DNA of 64,000 nt from Lepisosteus oculatus (taxonomy: Eukaryota > Chordata > Actinopteri > Semionotiformes > Lepisosteidae), in NCBI RefSeq assembly GCF_040954835.1, contig NW_027168383.1, positions 248,001-312,000 of the forward strand, given 5' to 3'. This document shows, piece by piece, positions 43,968 through 56,544 of this stretch (position 1 is the stretch's first letter; each line of letters starts with the position of its first letter). Made by a program: the position numbers and the translations under genes. The notes beneath the pieces are model-generated. The model ran no database searches. It was not told the DNA's origin and saw only the letters and a list, made by a program, of their open reading frames with translations.

Positions 43968-44049
43968 CGTAGTCGGTAGGATTTGAACCTGCGGGGGGAG
44001 ACCCCAACGGATTTCAAGTCCGTCACCTTAACCACTCGGCCACAACAAC
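43968..44049 (-). tRNA. tRNA-Ser (TGA), copy 2
   Basis: The minus strand reads GTTGTTGTGGCCGAGTGG with loop CTTGAAA (TGA), stem ACGGA/TCCGT, and T arm GCAGGTTCAAATCCTAC. One acceptor mismatch (T3-T70); a wobble at 6-67. Followed upstream by a worn Ser module (44050-44670) with a GGC-repeat run at 44102-44116. Confidence 0.82.
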
Positions 44050-44670
44050 AGCGAGCGCCGCGGCCGCTGCCTTCTTGCTACAATCGAACAGGGAGTGCGA
44101 GGCGGCGGCGGCGGCGGAGGCAACTTTTTTCAAGTTCGCTCTCCGTTTAAGAAACCTTTTACGCCATACGTGCAAACACACACACACCTCAGAGGACTTA
44201 AGGGTGGCTTCAAGTTGGAATGATAAAGTCTCCCCGTTCGGACATGAAAACAGAACGTTCTTAGACAGAAAGCAATCAACAACGGAGACATGTGGACGAC
44301 GATTTTAGTCACTGCACTTTGAATAGCATTTTTAGTCCAGTTACAGGAGATGCACCAATGGCCCTTGACCTACGCTCTTACCAATGCCTTGAACATTCAA
44401 ACAAAACAGCCCTCAAGTCCTGCAGTTTAATATAACGCTGTTACGTGTCGAGGCAGTATTTGACTCTGTCCTACCGTTGAGACACGGGGCGTATATGGAA
44501 ACGAACACATGCTACGGATCGTCTCTAATCAGTCCCTACAGTTGGAAGGCTCCTTGAAGCGTGCACCCCCATCATTCATCTTTGCGCATCTGTGAAAGGT
44601 AGACTCTTGAGCAATGTTTGAGCCAGCTCTAAGGCAACTAGTGCTATTGGACAGACACCTCTGGAAGATC
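44050..44670 (-). repeat. Ser(NGA) 5' flank module, copy 5
   Basis: Shares 'agaggacttaagggtggcttc', 'gataaagtctccccgt' type landmarks and the end 'gcgcatctgtgaaagg' with 4334-4990. It is closer to the Ser(AGA) module than to those of 5.8 and 9.9 kb. Confidence 0.7.
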
Positions 44671-44899
44671 CTAAGAGTCTCTTAACACCACTTCCAGCAG
44701 CAAGCTTAATTGTTCACTGGAGGTCTCCCACCCAGGTACTGACCAGGCAAAGAATCACCAGTACATTGAATGTGGAAGTTAATCCTGAAATCCAATTACA
44801 TATCTCAAGGTAAGACAAATCCATAAGAACATGTCTTAGTATTACTTCATTTACATTAGTATGGCACTGAGATGGTGCTCTTCTTTAAGCTGTGGTTTA

Positions 44900-46260
44900 C
44901 AGATGCAGCCATTCAAAACAAGCGGGCGATACCGCAATATTTTGCGGTGCGCTTTACTCAGTCTACCACGACTTACCGTAAATTCTCCTATAGTACCGCA
45001 ATTAAAATAATAGTATCCGGAATTTCCACAAGGTGGAGCTAATAAACTCATCCTCTCATGTTTGAGCTGTCGCCATCAAAGTCTTTACCGAAGATATTAC
45101 TAATAGTATTAATAATGAATGACCTTGGACAAGCTGTAAACTCAAAGTATTGCCCTGGTCCACATTCTTTTTTTCATCGACCGTCTTTGTAAAAGTAACA
45201 CCACAGCATTTCGCAATCACGCATTTGTTTCCAATCATGCAAAGCACAGTAATTTTTGAAAATCTCCTATTCACCATGCCTTTCACCTGCTCATAAAAGA
45301 GATCAGTTTAGGAACATAAACACAGTACTGTATGCAAACTGTACTATATACAGATGCAGCCATTCAAAATGGGTGGGGTATTTCGCGGCATACCCCGGTC
45401 GGTGTGTCGTGGTATCACGCGGTATCACGCGGTTAATCGCGTCATTTGACGTCATGCTGGAAACTATCCGGCGTCACCTTGTAAAACCGCCAGGGGGAGC
45501 TTAACCTCTCATGTACAGCATTTGAGCTTTTAATTTTGAACTGTGTATTACAGCATGTTAATCATTAGTCATTAAAATGTTGGTATATTTTATGAAAGCA
45601 AGATTGCTCAGTTGGACAGAAGTACACAACCTACCTTTATCAGAAATATTTATGCATCAAAGCCTTTACCGAAGATATTACTAATAGTATTAATAATGAA
45701 TGACTTTGGACAAGCTGTATACTCAAAGTATAATTTCTTTAGCACATTTGTACAAGCACTTGGAATCTGTCCAAGCCATACTTTGTCAGGCATTTTGTTT
45801 TAGTTCAACGGGCATAAAAACTCCCTTGCTTTTAACAGGGCGTTTCATAATTTTTAACTACGAAAATGATTTAAAATGCGACACTTATCATTCAACTAGA
45901 GCTCAAAATATCACAAGGATCCTCAAGAGCACAGCAAAGACTATTTTAAAAGATACTTGTATGAGATACATGAGAATCCAGGCTTTTTTATCAACGCTTT
46001 CTTTTCCGTATACCAGATTTTATGGAACCACTTCAGAAGGGTGTCAGCCAGTCAGATTCCAGGAATCGGTACTTTAAAGGAAAAATACACACCGGTATTC
46101 CATTTCTCCCTAACGATTTTAAGCATCGAAGTATTTAACTAGCATGTGAAATAGCGTGTGAAAAAGTGGTAGTTTTAAGCTTTTCTGCTAATATAATATG
46201 GAATCGCGTATCTAAAGAATTTAATAACGATATGATTATATTCGTGTACTGCGACAGGGC
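44900..46260 (+). repeat. 'gatgcagccattcaaaa' repeat, copies 2 and 3
   Basis: Copy 2 starts at about 44902 and copy 3 at about 45352. Both share the leading string and the following 'tatccggaatttcc / tatccggcgtcacc' and 'gtggagct' landmarks with 38127, but their cores differ strongly. Copy 3 has ATCACGCGGT repeated. Their AT-rich tails are near-identical in places. Confidence 0.7.
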
Positions 46261-46309
46261 TGTGTAGGGCTGTTTCGCCTCCATCTTCATGCGACTTCCC
46301 TTGTAGCCT

Positions 46310-46680
46310 ACTGGTCTACGTGCGCGATTACCAACTCACAGGTTGTGTGTTCAAATCCAGCTGGTGCTGGACTCTTCTTTTAACAAACATTTCTTCGAAA
46401 AAATAGAATAGCAATATTATGAACAATCAATTGACTTTTATATTTCAAAATATCACAACATGATCGATTCTAAGTCATTTTTGATAACAATGAATAGTCA
46501 TCTTCTTCCCTTCTGACAATGGTCACTGCTTCTGCTTCCTGCTTCTATTGTGTGTGTGTGTGTAATAGAGTAAATTTTTATAGAGAAATGGAGGCTGGAC
46601 AGTATGCGTTACAATATAAACATTTATATTGATTTAAATCGTGTTTTGATTTAAATCGTAAACGCGTGTTTAATTATATG
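46310..46680 (+). repeat. tRNA-headed SINE-like repeat
   Basis: Head GTAGCCTACTGGTCTACG (A-box form) ... GTGTTCAAATCC (B-box form) about 45 nt apart, then 'tttaacaaacatttcttcg' and an AT-rich body ending near 46680. Minus-strand relatives at 26630-26745 and 62280-62625 have a different head but the same tail, so this is a dispersed family and not a tRNA gene. Confidence 0.6.
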
Positions 46681-46746
46681 TGTTTTTTTAATCATAATCA
46701 GGCTAATGCAACATAAATTGATACAGTATCTTTGTCTTCTAAGTAT

Positions 46747-47113
46747 TGTTGTAACAGAAGAAATAAGGTTCTTGATCCCGAGATGAAGTAAAACAGATGA
46801 GTTTATTGCATGCAAGGAACAATAAAGCCGAAGTCTTGTTTCCCGCAAGAAACAACAAAACCGAAGTATTGTTCCCCGTACTGTTACAAACTTTTGGGTT
46901 ATATAGTGTTTTCTTCTCCGTTTCTGACGTCACTCGGTCTGATGGTAAAGAGGGGGGTTCATGGTATTTGGCCAGTTTACGATGTTCTGGACAAATGGTC
47001 AGTTTAACATTACACCCAGGGGGTTCCTAGCTTGCATCTGCAATCCTTATCAGTTAACCCCCCTTTCCTGCCATAAACCCCAGCTTGTGACTTGAAAGTC
47101 TAAACCCCCTACA
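46747..47113 (-). mobile_element. possible solo LTR
   Basis: On the minus strand it starts TGTAGGGGGTTTAGAC and ends CTTCTGTTACAACA, with AATAAA about 60 nt before the end. That is LTR-like (TG...CA with a poly-A signal), but no target duplication or second copy is visible. Offered at low confidence. Confidence 0.35.
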
Positions 47114-47159
47114 GAAAGGATTAAATTCAAACCCCGTCTCCACATCTTTCTTCAGTATC

Positions 47160-47714
47160 TTAATAAAGTGAAGGAGCTGCCCCTTCGCCAAGGCGGCGTG
47201 GGGCAGAATGGACAACATAATGCAACTCCTGGAAACGAATGCGGTGCTCAGCTACCAGTACATTCTGCTGGGGCTGGCACCTACCGGACTGGACAGGGGG
47301 ACGCAGTTCCTGATGTGGCTGCTGCTGTCCCTCACAAAGAAAGGCCTGTGGGACGCGAGGAACAATCTCATCCGGCACAACAACAAGTGGGGAGTGAGGG
47401 AGCTGGAAGAGAGGATCCTGGCGGACCTCAGGAGGAGGATGAAGCGCGACGTTGCTAAATGGGGTTTCCCCACGGCAAAGGAGCGCTGGAAAGGCCTATG
47501 GACCCTGTACAGGGATTAATGGTTTACAGCAAGCGGTAGGGTTTGGAGGGACTCTCATAATAGCGCAAATCCGCCCACCCTTGCAAGGATTGATAACGGA
47601 CAATCACCGCCGTTCCGCCGATGTTTTAATTTTGTGGAGTGTTATCGTGTGAGATGTTTCCTTTTGAGATGTGTTTTTTTTCGGAATAAAGTATATTTTA
47701 TAAGAAAAAAAAAA
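47160..47714 (+). mobile_element. 3' end of a LINE
   Basis: The plus strand encodes a 103-residue stretch (from 47208) with LFLMWLLLSLTKKGLWDARN-like sequence followed by a tryptophan-rich basic tail, the form of the C-terminal region after the RT in Tx1/L1-like or related LINEs. A short 3' UTR with an A-run at 47703-47714 follows. 5'-truncated; it cuts into or borders the retroviral fossil to the right. Confidence 0.6.
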
Positions 47715-48517
47715 GATTGTACCATAAAGATTTCCATGAAGAGGACTATGGTTTCCTGCAGGACTATGCCGGTAGGAGGACCAGGTTCCACAACTTCAAG
47801 GGGCTGTGTCGAGGCGATCCACAGTACTGTCAGGACCAGCCGTGGCAGTTTTAGGATTCCCATTCTGGAACATAGATGAGGCACATGGTACAGTTCCACT
47901 ATAATTTTGAATATATTTTCCTAGCAGGACCTACAGTACAGTACCTAACTACCTGCAGCTACAAAGGGGCACCCCCCTCTTTGATCGGGTTTGGACGTTT
48001 AACCCTATTCTGTGTTATCCGGCGCCATTTGAGGTGGGCGATACAACCGGAGGTGGTTGCGATGCACCCACTTGTAGACCAGAGATTGCCTTCCCTTCTC
48101 AATCTGAATTCGATAAGCTACCGGTGATACCTTATCGACAATCTCGTGGGGTCCTGTCCAACTGGGTAAGAACTTCCGGGCCACCCCTGTGGGTTTGGCA
48201 AATTGGAAGTACAGGACCTTGTCTCCTACTTGGAGTTCCTGGTTAACTGCCTTTCAGTCATAGTATGCTTTCCTACCCTCTGCACTCCTTCCCAGATTGT
48301 TCTGGGCAAAAGCAAAGGTTGCCTGCAGATGTGCTCGCAGGTCTGACACATACTGATGGGCCGTAGCAGCCCCCGTCGTGCTCAGGTCCTCCACCCCATA
48401 AAGACAGTGTAGGGGAAGAGTCATCTTCCGACCTGTCATCATCTCAAAAGGTGGGACCCCCGTAGAGCAATGGGGCGTAGCTCGGATGGCCATCAGAACC
48501 AGGGGCAGCTTAATGTC

Positions 48518-50104
48518 TCAGTCCCTACTGCTGTTGGAGACAAACATTTTGAGCATACTAACCACCGTTCGGTTTGCCCTTTCTGCCTGGCCCGAGGATT
48601 GAGGGTGGTAGGAGATATGCAACTGGGTCTTGACCCCAAGCATATTCCACAGGGTTGCCATTACTGTAGCTGTGAAATGGGTTCCCCGATCCGAGACCAC
48701 GGTCAGGGGGAATCCCCATCGACTGAACACATGGTTCACCAACAGCACTGCAGTTGTCTCTGCCGTGTCGTTGGGTGCTGGGAGGCACTCAATCCATTTT
48801 GTGAATGCACACGTAACAGTGAGGAAATATTTGTTCCCTCTGGATGACCTCACCAGCGGCCCCACCCAATCCATTTGAAGATTGGACCAGGTGAATGTCA
48901 TGCCCTTTTTCTGGAGTGGTGCACGGTGCAAGGGCCGTGATGGTTGGAACTGGCTACACGTCAGACACCCCTTTACATACGCGGCGATGTCTTGGCCCAT
49001 GTGAGGCCAGAATGCCACCTGCTGGATAGTGTCGTATGTAGCCTTGATTCCCCGGTGACCCCCACAGGGTTCGTCATGAGCGTGTTGGATCATGACCCCC
49101 CGATGACAGTGAGGAACTACCCACTTTGGGACACCTTGTGCAACTGGAACACAAACCAACAACCCCTTTATAATTTTTAGGTTGTCTTTCACCTCTGCCA
49201 GCTCCTTCAGCTCCAGAGACTGGCTCAGCACCTGCTCCGAAAGAGGTTGACGCACTGGGTCAGCGATATGCTGATACATTTGCCCAATTGCTGGGTCCTG
49301 TTTCTGCATTTCCGCAAGATCAGTGTTAAAACCCTGTGACCCAAGCACTACAGATTGAGGGTCAGCTCCGACATCCTGTCTAGCCCTGCTTGGGGTGACC
49401 GCCTTGACCTCAGCCACGAATTCTGGGGGTAGCCATTCCTGCTGGAACTGCCAGGGTTCACCCTCTAAGGCGCCAGATTTGGCCAACCGGTCAGCCTCAT
49501 CATTCCCGTCTTTGTCGGGTCCCTTCACCTGGGAGTGTCCCTTCACCTTCCTCCAGTAAACCATCATTCCAGCCTCGGTCGTGAGCTTGTCACTGGCCAG
49601 GAACAACTCTTTGTTCTTTACTTCCTTGCCCCGGGCATTTTTCATGCCGTTACCCTTCCAATACGGAACGTGAGACACGAAGCTATGTCGGGCGTAGTTC
49701 GAGTCACTACAGATGACAAACTGTTTAAGGCCATGTGTCAGGGCCTGCTGGAGGGTGATCAGCACCCCAGCTACTTCCGCATACTGACTAGTCTTTGGTC
49801 CTAGCTTATAGCGGGTCGGCCCACAGGGAGTATTGTCTTGCCAGACTACTCCTACCCCTGCTAGCACCTGCTGTTCGTGGCGAAAAGAGCAACCGTCAAC
49901 ATAGGCCATGGGTAAGCTCTGGCCCACGTTCTCATCGTAGTACCGATGATTGTTCGGTAGCTCAGCAGCGGGAATTGTTTCTGGAGCTTCCATGTCAGTG
50001 TCACAGCCGTGACACACTTGGCCCAAAGCCAGGCCCTGTCCCAGGTACATTTTCTTGCTCTGTGCATAACGTACCTCTATCTCATAGCCTTGTAGGGCCA
50101 TCAT
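48518..50104 (-). mobile_element. RNase H and integrase part of the element
   Basis: The longest open stretch of the element, 528 residues. RNase H occupies about 49.5-49.9 kb (AYVDGCSF, then [11 protein letters not shown] and [11 protein letters not shown]). The integrase follows: a zinc-binding HHCC region near 49.0-49.1 kb ([19 protein letters not shown]), then the catalytic core ([25 protein letters not shown]). Fossil; part of the element above. Confidence 0.88.
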
Positions 50105-52153
50105 TCATGCCACAATCCTGCTATTTGACACCCTGCCCGCTTTCAGTCTCTGGCTATGCAGGAATGTCACAGGTTGGTGGCAGGATTCGATGATGATCTT
50201 TTGTCCCCCAACATAACTACGGAAGTGTTCTACCGACCAGACCGTAGACAACAGGGCCTTCTCGCAGTCCAAGAACTTTTGCTCCACTGGGCTCAGGGCT
50301 CGACTGGCATATGCCACCACCCTTCACTCTTGGTTATATTCCTGACTCAGAGCAGCCCCAAGGCAGTGCTCTGAGAACCCTGCTTCAAGGTAGAAGACCT
50401 TATTTTTGTCAGGGTAGGCCAAGCTCGGCGCACTACCGAGTCTGCGCTTCAGCTCCATCACAGCCTGTTCTGGGGAAGGCCCCCACTCAAAGGGCACGTC
50501 TTTCTGCAACAGCTTGTGGAGGGGCCTTGCTATTTCAGCGTAATCCTCAATGAACTGCTGGGAATAATTACATACTCCCAGAAAGCTGCGCAGTTCAGAC
50601 AGGTTAGTGGGCGACTTCATATTCTGGATAGCTTGGACTCTGCTGGACTGTGGCTGTATGCCTTGGGCTCCAACCAACAGTCCCACGTACTCCACTTGGG
50701 TCCTACACCACTGTCCCTTAGCCAGGGACAGTTTGGCCCCTGCACAGGAGAGCTGGGTCAACACATGCCTGATCTCGGCCATGTGTTCTTCCCAGGTCTG
50801 ACTCCTCATCAGAATATCGTCCACATAGACCAGGTTGCCCCTGGCGGCTGCATCACTCATGGCTTTGTGCAGAAATATGTTGAACTCCGCTGGGGAGTTG
50901 GAATACCCAAAGGGGCATCAATTCCAGGTAAACTGCCTGTTTCCAAAGGAAAAGGCCAGTTTGTACTGGTCTGTTGGTTCTACCTTAAGGGTCCAGAACC
51001 CATTGGCCACATCCACTGTGGTGAAATATTTCGCTGTTGTCACCTTGGCTAACTCCTGATCTAGGTAGATCATTGGCCATCGTGACAAAGGAACCTGTTT
51101 ATTCAGCTGCCGGTAGTCAATGGTCAGACGCCATTTACCATTGGGTTTCAGCACCGGCCACAGTGGGGAGTTATAAGTGGAGTTACACTCCCTTATGATC
51201 TGAGGCTCTAGTAGAGCATCCAACGTCTGCTTTATGGACTCGTATGCCGTGAGGGGAATGCGATACTGCCTGACATAGGTTGGGCGGGCACCAGGGGCCG
51301 TTGGAATGCGCACTGTGTTCAAATCCGTCACCCCGCAGTCATAGGCGTCCCGTGCAAACACTTCCCGGAAATCCTGGAAATTCTGACGCAGCTGCTGACG
51401 CTGGCTTTCCGTTTCCAGGGCATCTGCCTTGCCAACCTGTTCCTGTACCTGCTCTAGGAACCCCGCTTTTGACGGCATGGCGGTATCCCGGGTCGTACTC
51501 TCGGCTGAGTGGTCCATCGGAACACCTGCGTGTACTGTGTACACAACCATCTCATCCTTATCGCTAAGGTCCACCCTGCACACCTCCTGGTTGCAGAATC
51601 CCTCTATTGGCATAATTGCAATCATCAGCCGGGGGTAGGTGTAGTACACCTGCTCGGTTCCCCCCTCCCTGGCCAAGGGACCAGGGAGCTGCCCCAGTAC
51701 TGGGATGGCTAGTTCGAAATCATAGAAACCATTGTCAATTACCAGTCCCATGTCAGTGCGAGCAGGGATTTTGACATCTTGTTTTGCTATGTTCTGCACC
51801 AACAGGCAGGTGGCTCGGCCATTCCGTTCCAGTCTGGGGGTACAACAGACTGCTAGGTTCAGTCTGATAAACTGAGCTGATGGTTGGAAGAAAACCATCT
51901 CAGCGTCCATTCTCTGTCCCTTCTTTAGGACAAGGCGTACTGGAAACCCTGCTGTTGACGCAGGAACGATCAGGTCTGATTCGTTTACTACCTGGCAGGC
52001 CTGAGGAATCGTCTGACCTGACCGAATGTTCTCGGGGTCACCGCTTAGAGAGTGGGCATCTGGGTCCACCCGTGTCCACAGCACACTGTTTACTGTGTCC
52101 AGCTGGGCGCCCAGTCGAACCAATAGGTACTTCCAATAGGAAGTAGTGAGCAA
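50105..52153 (-). mobile_element. reverse transcriptase part of the element
   Basis: The fingers and palm are recognisable from LKPNGKWRLTIDYRQLNK (about 51.1 kb) through the YVDD active-site motif near 50.82 kb. The connection and tether RNase H-like region lies at about 50.1-50.5 kb. Upstream, 51.4-52.1 kb encodes a stretch I cannot assign. Broken into several pieces. Confidence 0.82.
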
Positions 52154-52604
52154 ACTTCCTTTTTCCGATGGAGATGGAAGCTACACAGCTTCCTTTGCTC
52201 CAAATGGACCTATGAGATGGGGGTGCCCACCACAGAACCTGTGACTGCGTCACCAGGGTCACCTGACAGCTTGGCGACAGGTCCTCGAACAGACCTTCAC
52301 TGATTATGGACTTCTCAGAGCTGAGGCTAAGAATTACATCATCAACCTGCACTTCTGCCACCTGGACCCCCTCCCACCACCATGGGGTGGTATTCCTGGA
52401 CCCCCTGAGGTACCAGGGTGCACAGAAAGGACTCCCATTCATTACCGGACAGGGAGATCCACTCTTCTTCAGGGATGAAAAGGGGGTGTGCTTTACCTGG
52501 CGGGTCAAGCAGCTGCTCGGAGCACTGCTCCTGTAGTTGGGAGACCGTGGGAGTGCTGGCCTGGGCAGGACTTCCCTGTAGTTTTGGAAAGCAAGAAGAG
52601 ACAT

Positions 52605-54919
52605 TTATTCTCGTCCAGAGGAACCAGGAGGAACCTCCAACTCAGCTATAGTGTTCAGTGGGCACTGTGTGATCACAGCATAACCACTGAATCCCCCTTT
52701 TTGCTGTGCAACAGGCTTAGGGTTTTTGACCTGAGCCCACAATTTTCCACGCTGGCAGTCCACCAGAGGCTCCAGCCTGTCAAGCAGGTCTTGGCCAATG
52801 AGTAGTGGCTCTGTTTTAAACCTAGAGATGTAAACAGGATGCACCACGTTCATTGGCCCGAACCTAAGTGCCACCCAAACTCGGTGTGTGATCCTGGCAT
52901 GATCCTGGGTATAGCTGGAAATATCTATCTTACACGGTTCTACCTTAAGTCTGATGCCTTTTCCTTTCGCTACTCGTTTGAGCTCGCTGAGTAGATCGGC
53001 TGACATCAAACTAATTTCAGCCCCAGTGTCAATCAGTGCTTCTCTATCTAAGACGTTTTCAAGAGAAACCTTGATATAAATACGCCTTGCTTTGCCTTTC
53101 TGGCTGAGATTCCCTAAGAATTGTTGGAAGCCTGCCTTTTCTTTGACTTCAGGGGCGGGGTCAGCGCCCAGCTCAGAGTCACAGCCTTCTTCCAGGCAGG
53201 AACCCTCCCACCCAATCAGATAGACTGAGGGAGGGGCTTGGGACGGATCCCCGCCTCCTCCAGTGAGAAGGGGCGTGGTCCCCCTAAGCTCATTCACACT
53301 TCCGGCATTCGGTGCGGAAGGTTTACCCTGTCCTGATCTCTCAGGCAGGGCTTGTTCAAGCCTGGCCAGGCGGGCTGCAGTCGACTCCCTTCGTCCAGTC
53401 TTATGATAGGCTCTGCCTGAGCCCTTGCCTTCCCCGTAGCGCTCACGGCGGCTCTGACGCTTAGTGCGGTCCTGCCTGCCTATTTTGCGCCGGGGCTTAG
53501 CGAGCTCAGGAACCTCAGCTGCCTCGAGCTGAGGCGAGTCGTCAACCCTGCTGGCTTTAGTGGCGAACACGGCCGTTTTAGCAGGTTTTCGCTCTGAGGA
53601 AGCAGAGACTTCAGCTCCCCAGGCTTTTTGAGCCAACCTTCTAATGTCAGCCATTTTCATCGCTTTTGCATCAGTGTGCATCACAATCATTTTCCTGACT
53701 GAGGGATGCAGATTAGCAATGAATAAACCTTTGAAATTCACGTTCTCTTCGCAACCCTCTTCATTCCGCCCTGCAAAATAAGTGCGCCTAAGCCTCTGAT
53801 AATAGTCGCGAGGGGCTTCAGCTTTTTCGTGCTTAATATGGTGCACAGCGGCCACGGCAGCTATGGGATCGATAAAAGCCGAAAATTCTCCGATCATTGC
53901 CTGACACAGCTCCTCAAAGCTATTACAGACCTCCGGTCCTTGTCTAGACATCCACTCGTGGACCGCTCGGCTGGTAGTTTTCCTTACTAACATAGCCTTT
54001 TCCTGTTCGGACGCTTCGGGCATAAACTGCAAAGTATATCTCAGCTCATCGATGTAGGTCTCCACATTATTCCCTGACACTGACGGGTCAAACCTTTCTA
54101 CATCTTTGGCTAACTGCCTCAGGGAGTGGAGGTTAATTTTTACGGTTTCTCCGCGGGCAGGGAGACGGCCGTGATCAGGAGCAGGGGGTCTATGTCTGAA
54201 CTGACTCGCCCTTGCGTTTCGCGCAGGACTCGGCGATCTCCCCCATGCCGATCCGACCACAGACCCTGGCCGGGAGAAACCTCCTCCCGGCGCGCTGGGT
54301 GAGCGCTCCGGGCTGCTAGGTGGGCTGGCATGCAAGTGGGATCTAGTCTATTTTGCTTCCAGTACGGCAGCATCTGACTCCTTTTGCCTTTCCTGGCTGA
54401 GCTCATTTAAACTCTCAATTTCTTTTTCTTTTTCTTTCGAGCTCGCTTCCAGGTCTCTCCTAGCTACCTCAGCCGCAGTTTCTCTAGCAGACAAGTCATC
54501 TAATTTACCTAAAACTTCCCTGAGTCAGTCTTCACTTTCCTCATTTTTCACTCTCTTTTCTCTGATTATATCCAACAACTCAACTCGCTCCGCCTTATAT
54601 CTTTCTAGCGTTCCCTGAAGCTTTTGAAACTTTGTCAGCTCAGACAAAGACAGTTCCAGCTGTTTAGCTAGATTTAAGGTGAAACTCGATAGGACCAGAA
54701 CTGCTTTCACAGACCCTCCTGTGTTAAGCTGGTTCGCTACCTTAGCTACTAAATCTACTTGCAGCTTCTCAATATCATCAAAGTTCAACTTTTCGATACC
54801 ACTCCAGTAACCAGGATTGTCGTCGCTAGAAATAGTACTTATAAGCGACTCCACTTCAGACATTTTAGCAGCCATTGTCATTACGTCTGTAGGGAAAACC
54901 GGTTCAGGGACGCCAAATA
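52605..54919 (-). mobile_element. gag and aspartic protease part of the element
   Basis: Gag begins just inside the LTR with an acidic, helical N-terminal segment (about 54525-54900) and continues with a proline-serine-rich stretch and a capsid-like core (about 53.6-54.1 kb). A basic stretch near 53.4 kb may be the nucleocapsid. The retropepsin active-site motif [10 protein letters not shown] lies near 53.03 kb. Broken fossil. Confidence 0.78.
54901..54915 (-). other. primer binding site of the element (tRNA-Asn-like)
   Basis: The minus strand reads TGGCGTCCCTGAACC, four bases inside the LTR end. The first 11 bases match the complement of a tRNA-Asn 3' end with CCA; the rest does not. Compare the perfect match at 56545-56562. 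Confidence 0.6.
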
Positions 54920-56293
54920 TGTAATCATAGTGGCTCTCTGAAGGCACCAGTTCTGTAGGGTTTGGGCATTTACTGAGACAATTATTAATTGTAGCAGTAA
55001 ATCACAAAGTTGATTCTTTTGATGGCTTTAGAATCCAACCATGCGATATAACTCAAACAACGCACACACACAGGTACTAATACACGAGGATACATTTATT
55101 AATACATAGAATATGCATATAAACCTAACAGATCTTATCGAGAGGGTTATCAGAATACAAAAGGTATATATTCAATCAGTTACAAAGTGTTACACATATC
55201 AAGAGGACATACGTTCAGTATATCATTCATTAAGACCGTTTCATAAATGAACTTGGTTACAACTTCTACATTAGATACTCAAAACAAGTACATAACTCTT
55301 AGGAATTAAATTGATATCAACTGGTTGGGATAACAATTGAATTCTCGAGCTGTAATGCATTGAAGTTGAATACTCATCCAATCTTTGGGGATTCAGATCT
55401 CCTGCGGACTCAAAGAAGCAGTTGCAGGCTGTTGCTGTCCAATCCGCGCTCTCTGGCTCCGTGCCAGGCTGTGCTGTGCGGCTTGCGACGGTGCGCTGCT
55501 GATGCTCACTGTTGGCTTTAACTAGCAAAGTTTGTGCACAGGAGAAAAGATGACTGTGGGTCCCAGCAAGTCAGGAAGAGGACCGGTTCGTTCCTGATGA
55601 AGAGCTAGTTCTGAATAGTGATTCAGCTGTCCACAGTTCCGACCTGTTCACAAGGCCTGCTGCTGGTTACTCTCTGGCAACCTCCACTCTAGACTCTTAG
55701 AACAAAGGAAGGTTCTGGCACTCGGACATACTGGCCGTTCCATGGTTGTCCGGGCTGAGTCTCAGGATGGTCAGGAGGCGCGCTGCGAGAATGTCCTGCC
55801 CTTGGGATTCTCCTTTGAATTCCCTTTAGAATTGTTGAATCTGAATCTGAATCTGAATCTTGTTGAATCTTCCCTTCTGAATCTGAATCTCTAGGCTCTC
55901 TGTGTTGCCTGTTTTTACCTGGAGGAACTTCAGCTCATTGATTGGCTGAAAGTTCCATGGGCATCAGAGTCCCATGTGGGTTACTCGGCCCTACCAGTCC
56001 CTGATTGGTTGATCAAGGTGAGATATGAGTCACTTACTCCTGACACTTAGTAATGCAGTCCAGATGTCCAACTGGCACTCCCTAGACAGATAGGCGCCAA
56101 TGGATGACCATTGATCATGATAGCCAGGCTTAGCTAAGTGCATCCCCCTTTGGGAGCTGTCCTTATCAAAAGAAAACATCTTGCATGAATAGTTTCTCTG
56201 TGGCTGCACCACAGAGATGAACAGAGAAATGGGGCCTCATTTGGGAAGGCTCAGAACACTTAATTCTTTCTATTAATAAGCCTCACCGCTACA
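54920..56293 (-). mobile_element. LTR (1374 bp)
   Basis: Starts TGTAGCGGTGAGGC and ends CTATGATTACA on the minus strand. It contains a short tandem run of GAATCT units near 55845-55890, part of the 0.5 kb that the 19.3 kb copy lacks. A TATA-like and AATAAA-like string are present in the 55.1-55.2 kb part. Confidence 0.8.
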
Positions 56294-56544
56294 CGTCAGA
56301 GAAACTTTAAGAGTATTACTTTTTTTTTTTCTTTTTCCAAAATACAGTATGGAATCTAGACACCCGAGCAGATGGATTTCCAATCAGCACACGTTACACT
56401 AAACGCTAGAAAACAGGGGGATTTCTTTACGCAGTTATCAGCACACCCGGTATTCGCGTATAGAAGCCGCGGTGCTGTGCTGAACTTGAACTCACAGCAA
56501 CATCAGTTATTCTGTGCGACTGATTCTCATTTCATTCTAAACTC

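Larger units (their letters stand above)
47715..56293 (-). mobile_element. retrovirus-like element with one LTR, broken
   Basis: Runs leftward from an LTR at 54920-56293. Parts in order: primer site, gag, protease, reverse transcriptase, RNase H, integrase with a GPY/F-type C-terminal module (about 48050-48250), then a short possible env start (about 47715-47899). The 3' LTR is missing; the left end meets a LINE tail. The coding region has several breaks, roughly five. Two RNase H-like domains (a tether type and a full one) are the arrangement known from retroviruses. Exact genus is not assigned. Age cannot be estimated from LTR pairs; the divergence from the 19.3 kb LTR suggests it is not recent. 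Confidence 0.85.

Noticed and set aside
46316-46372. Possible tRNA gene with A- and B-box-like strings
   Set aside because: No cloverleaf forms; the tail is shared with other dispersed copies, so it is a SINE-like repeat.
49535-51638. Plus-strand open frames over pol
   Set aside because: Antisense shadows of the retroviral pol on the minus strand.
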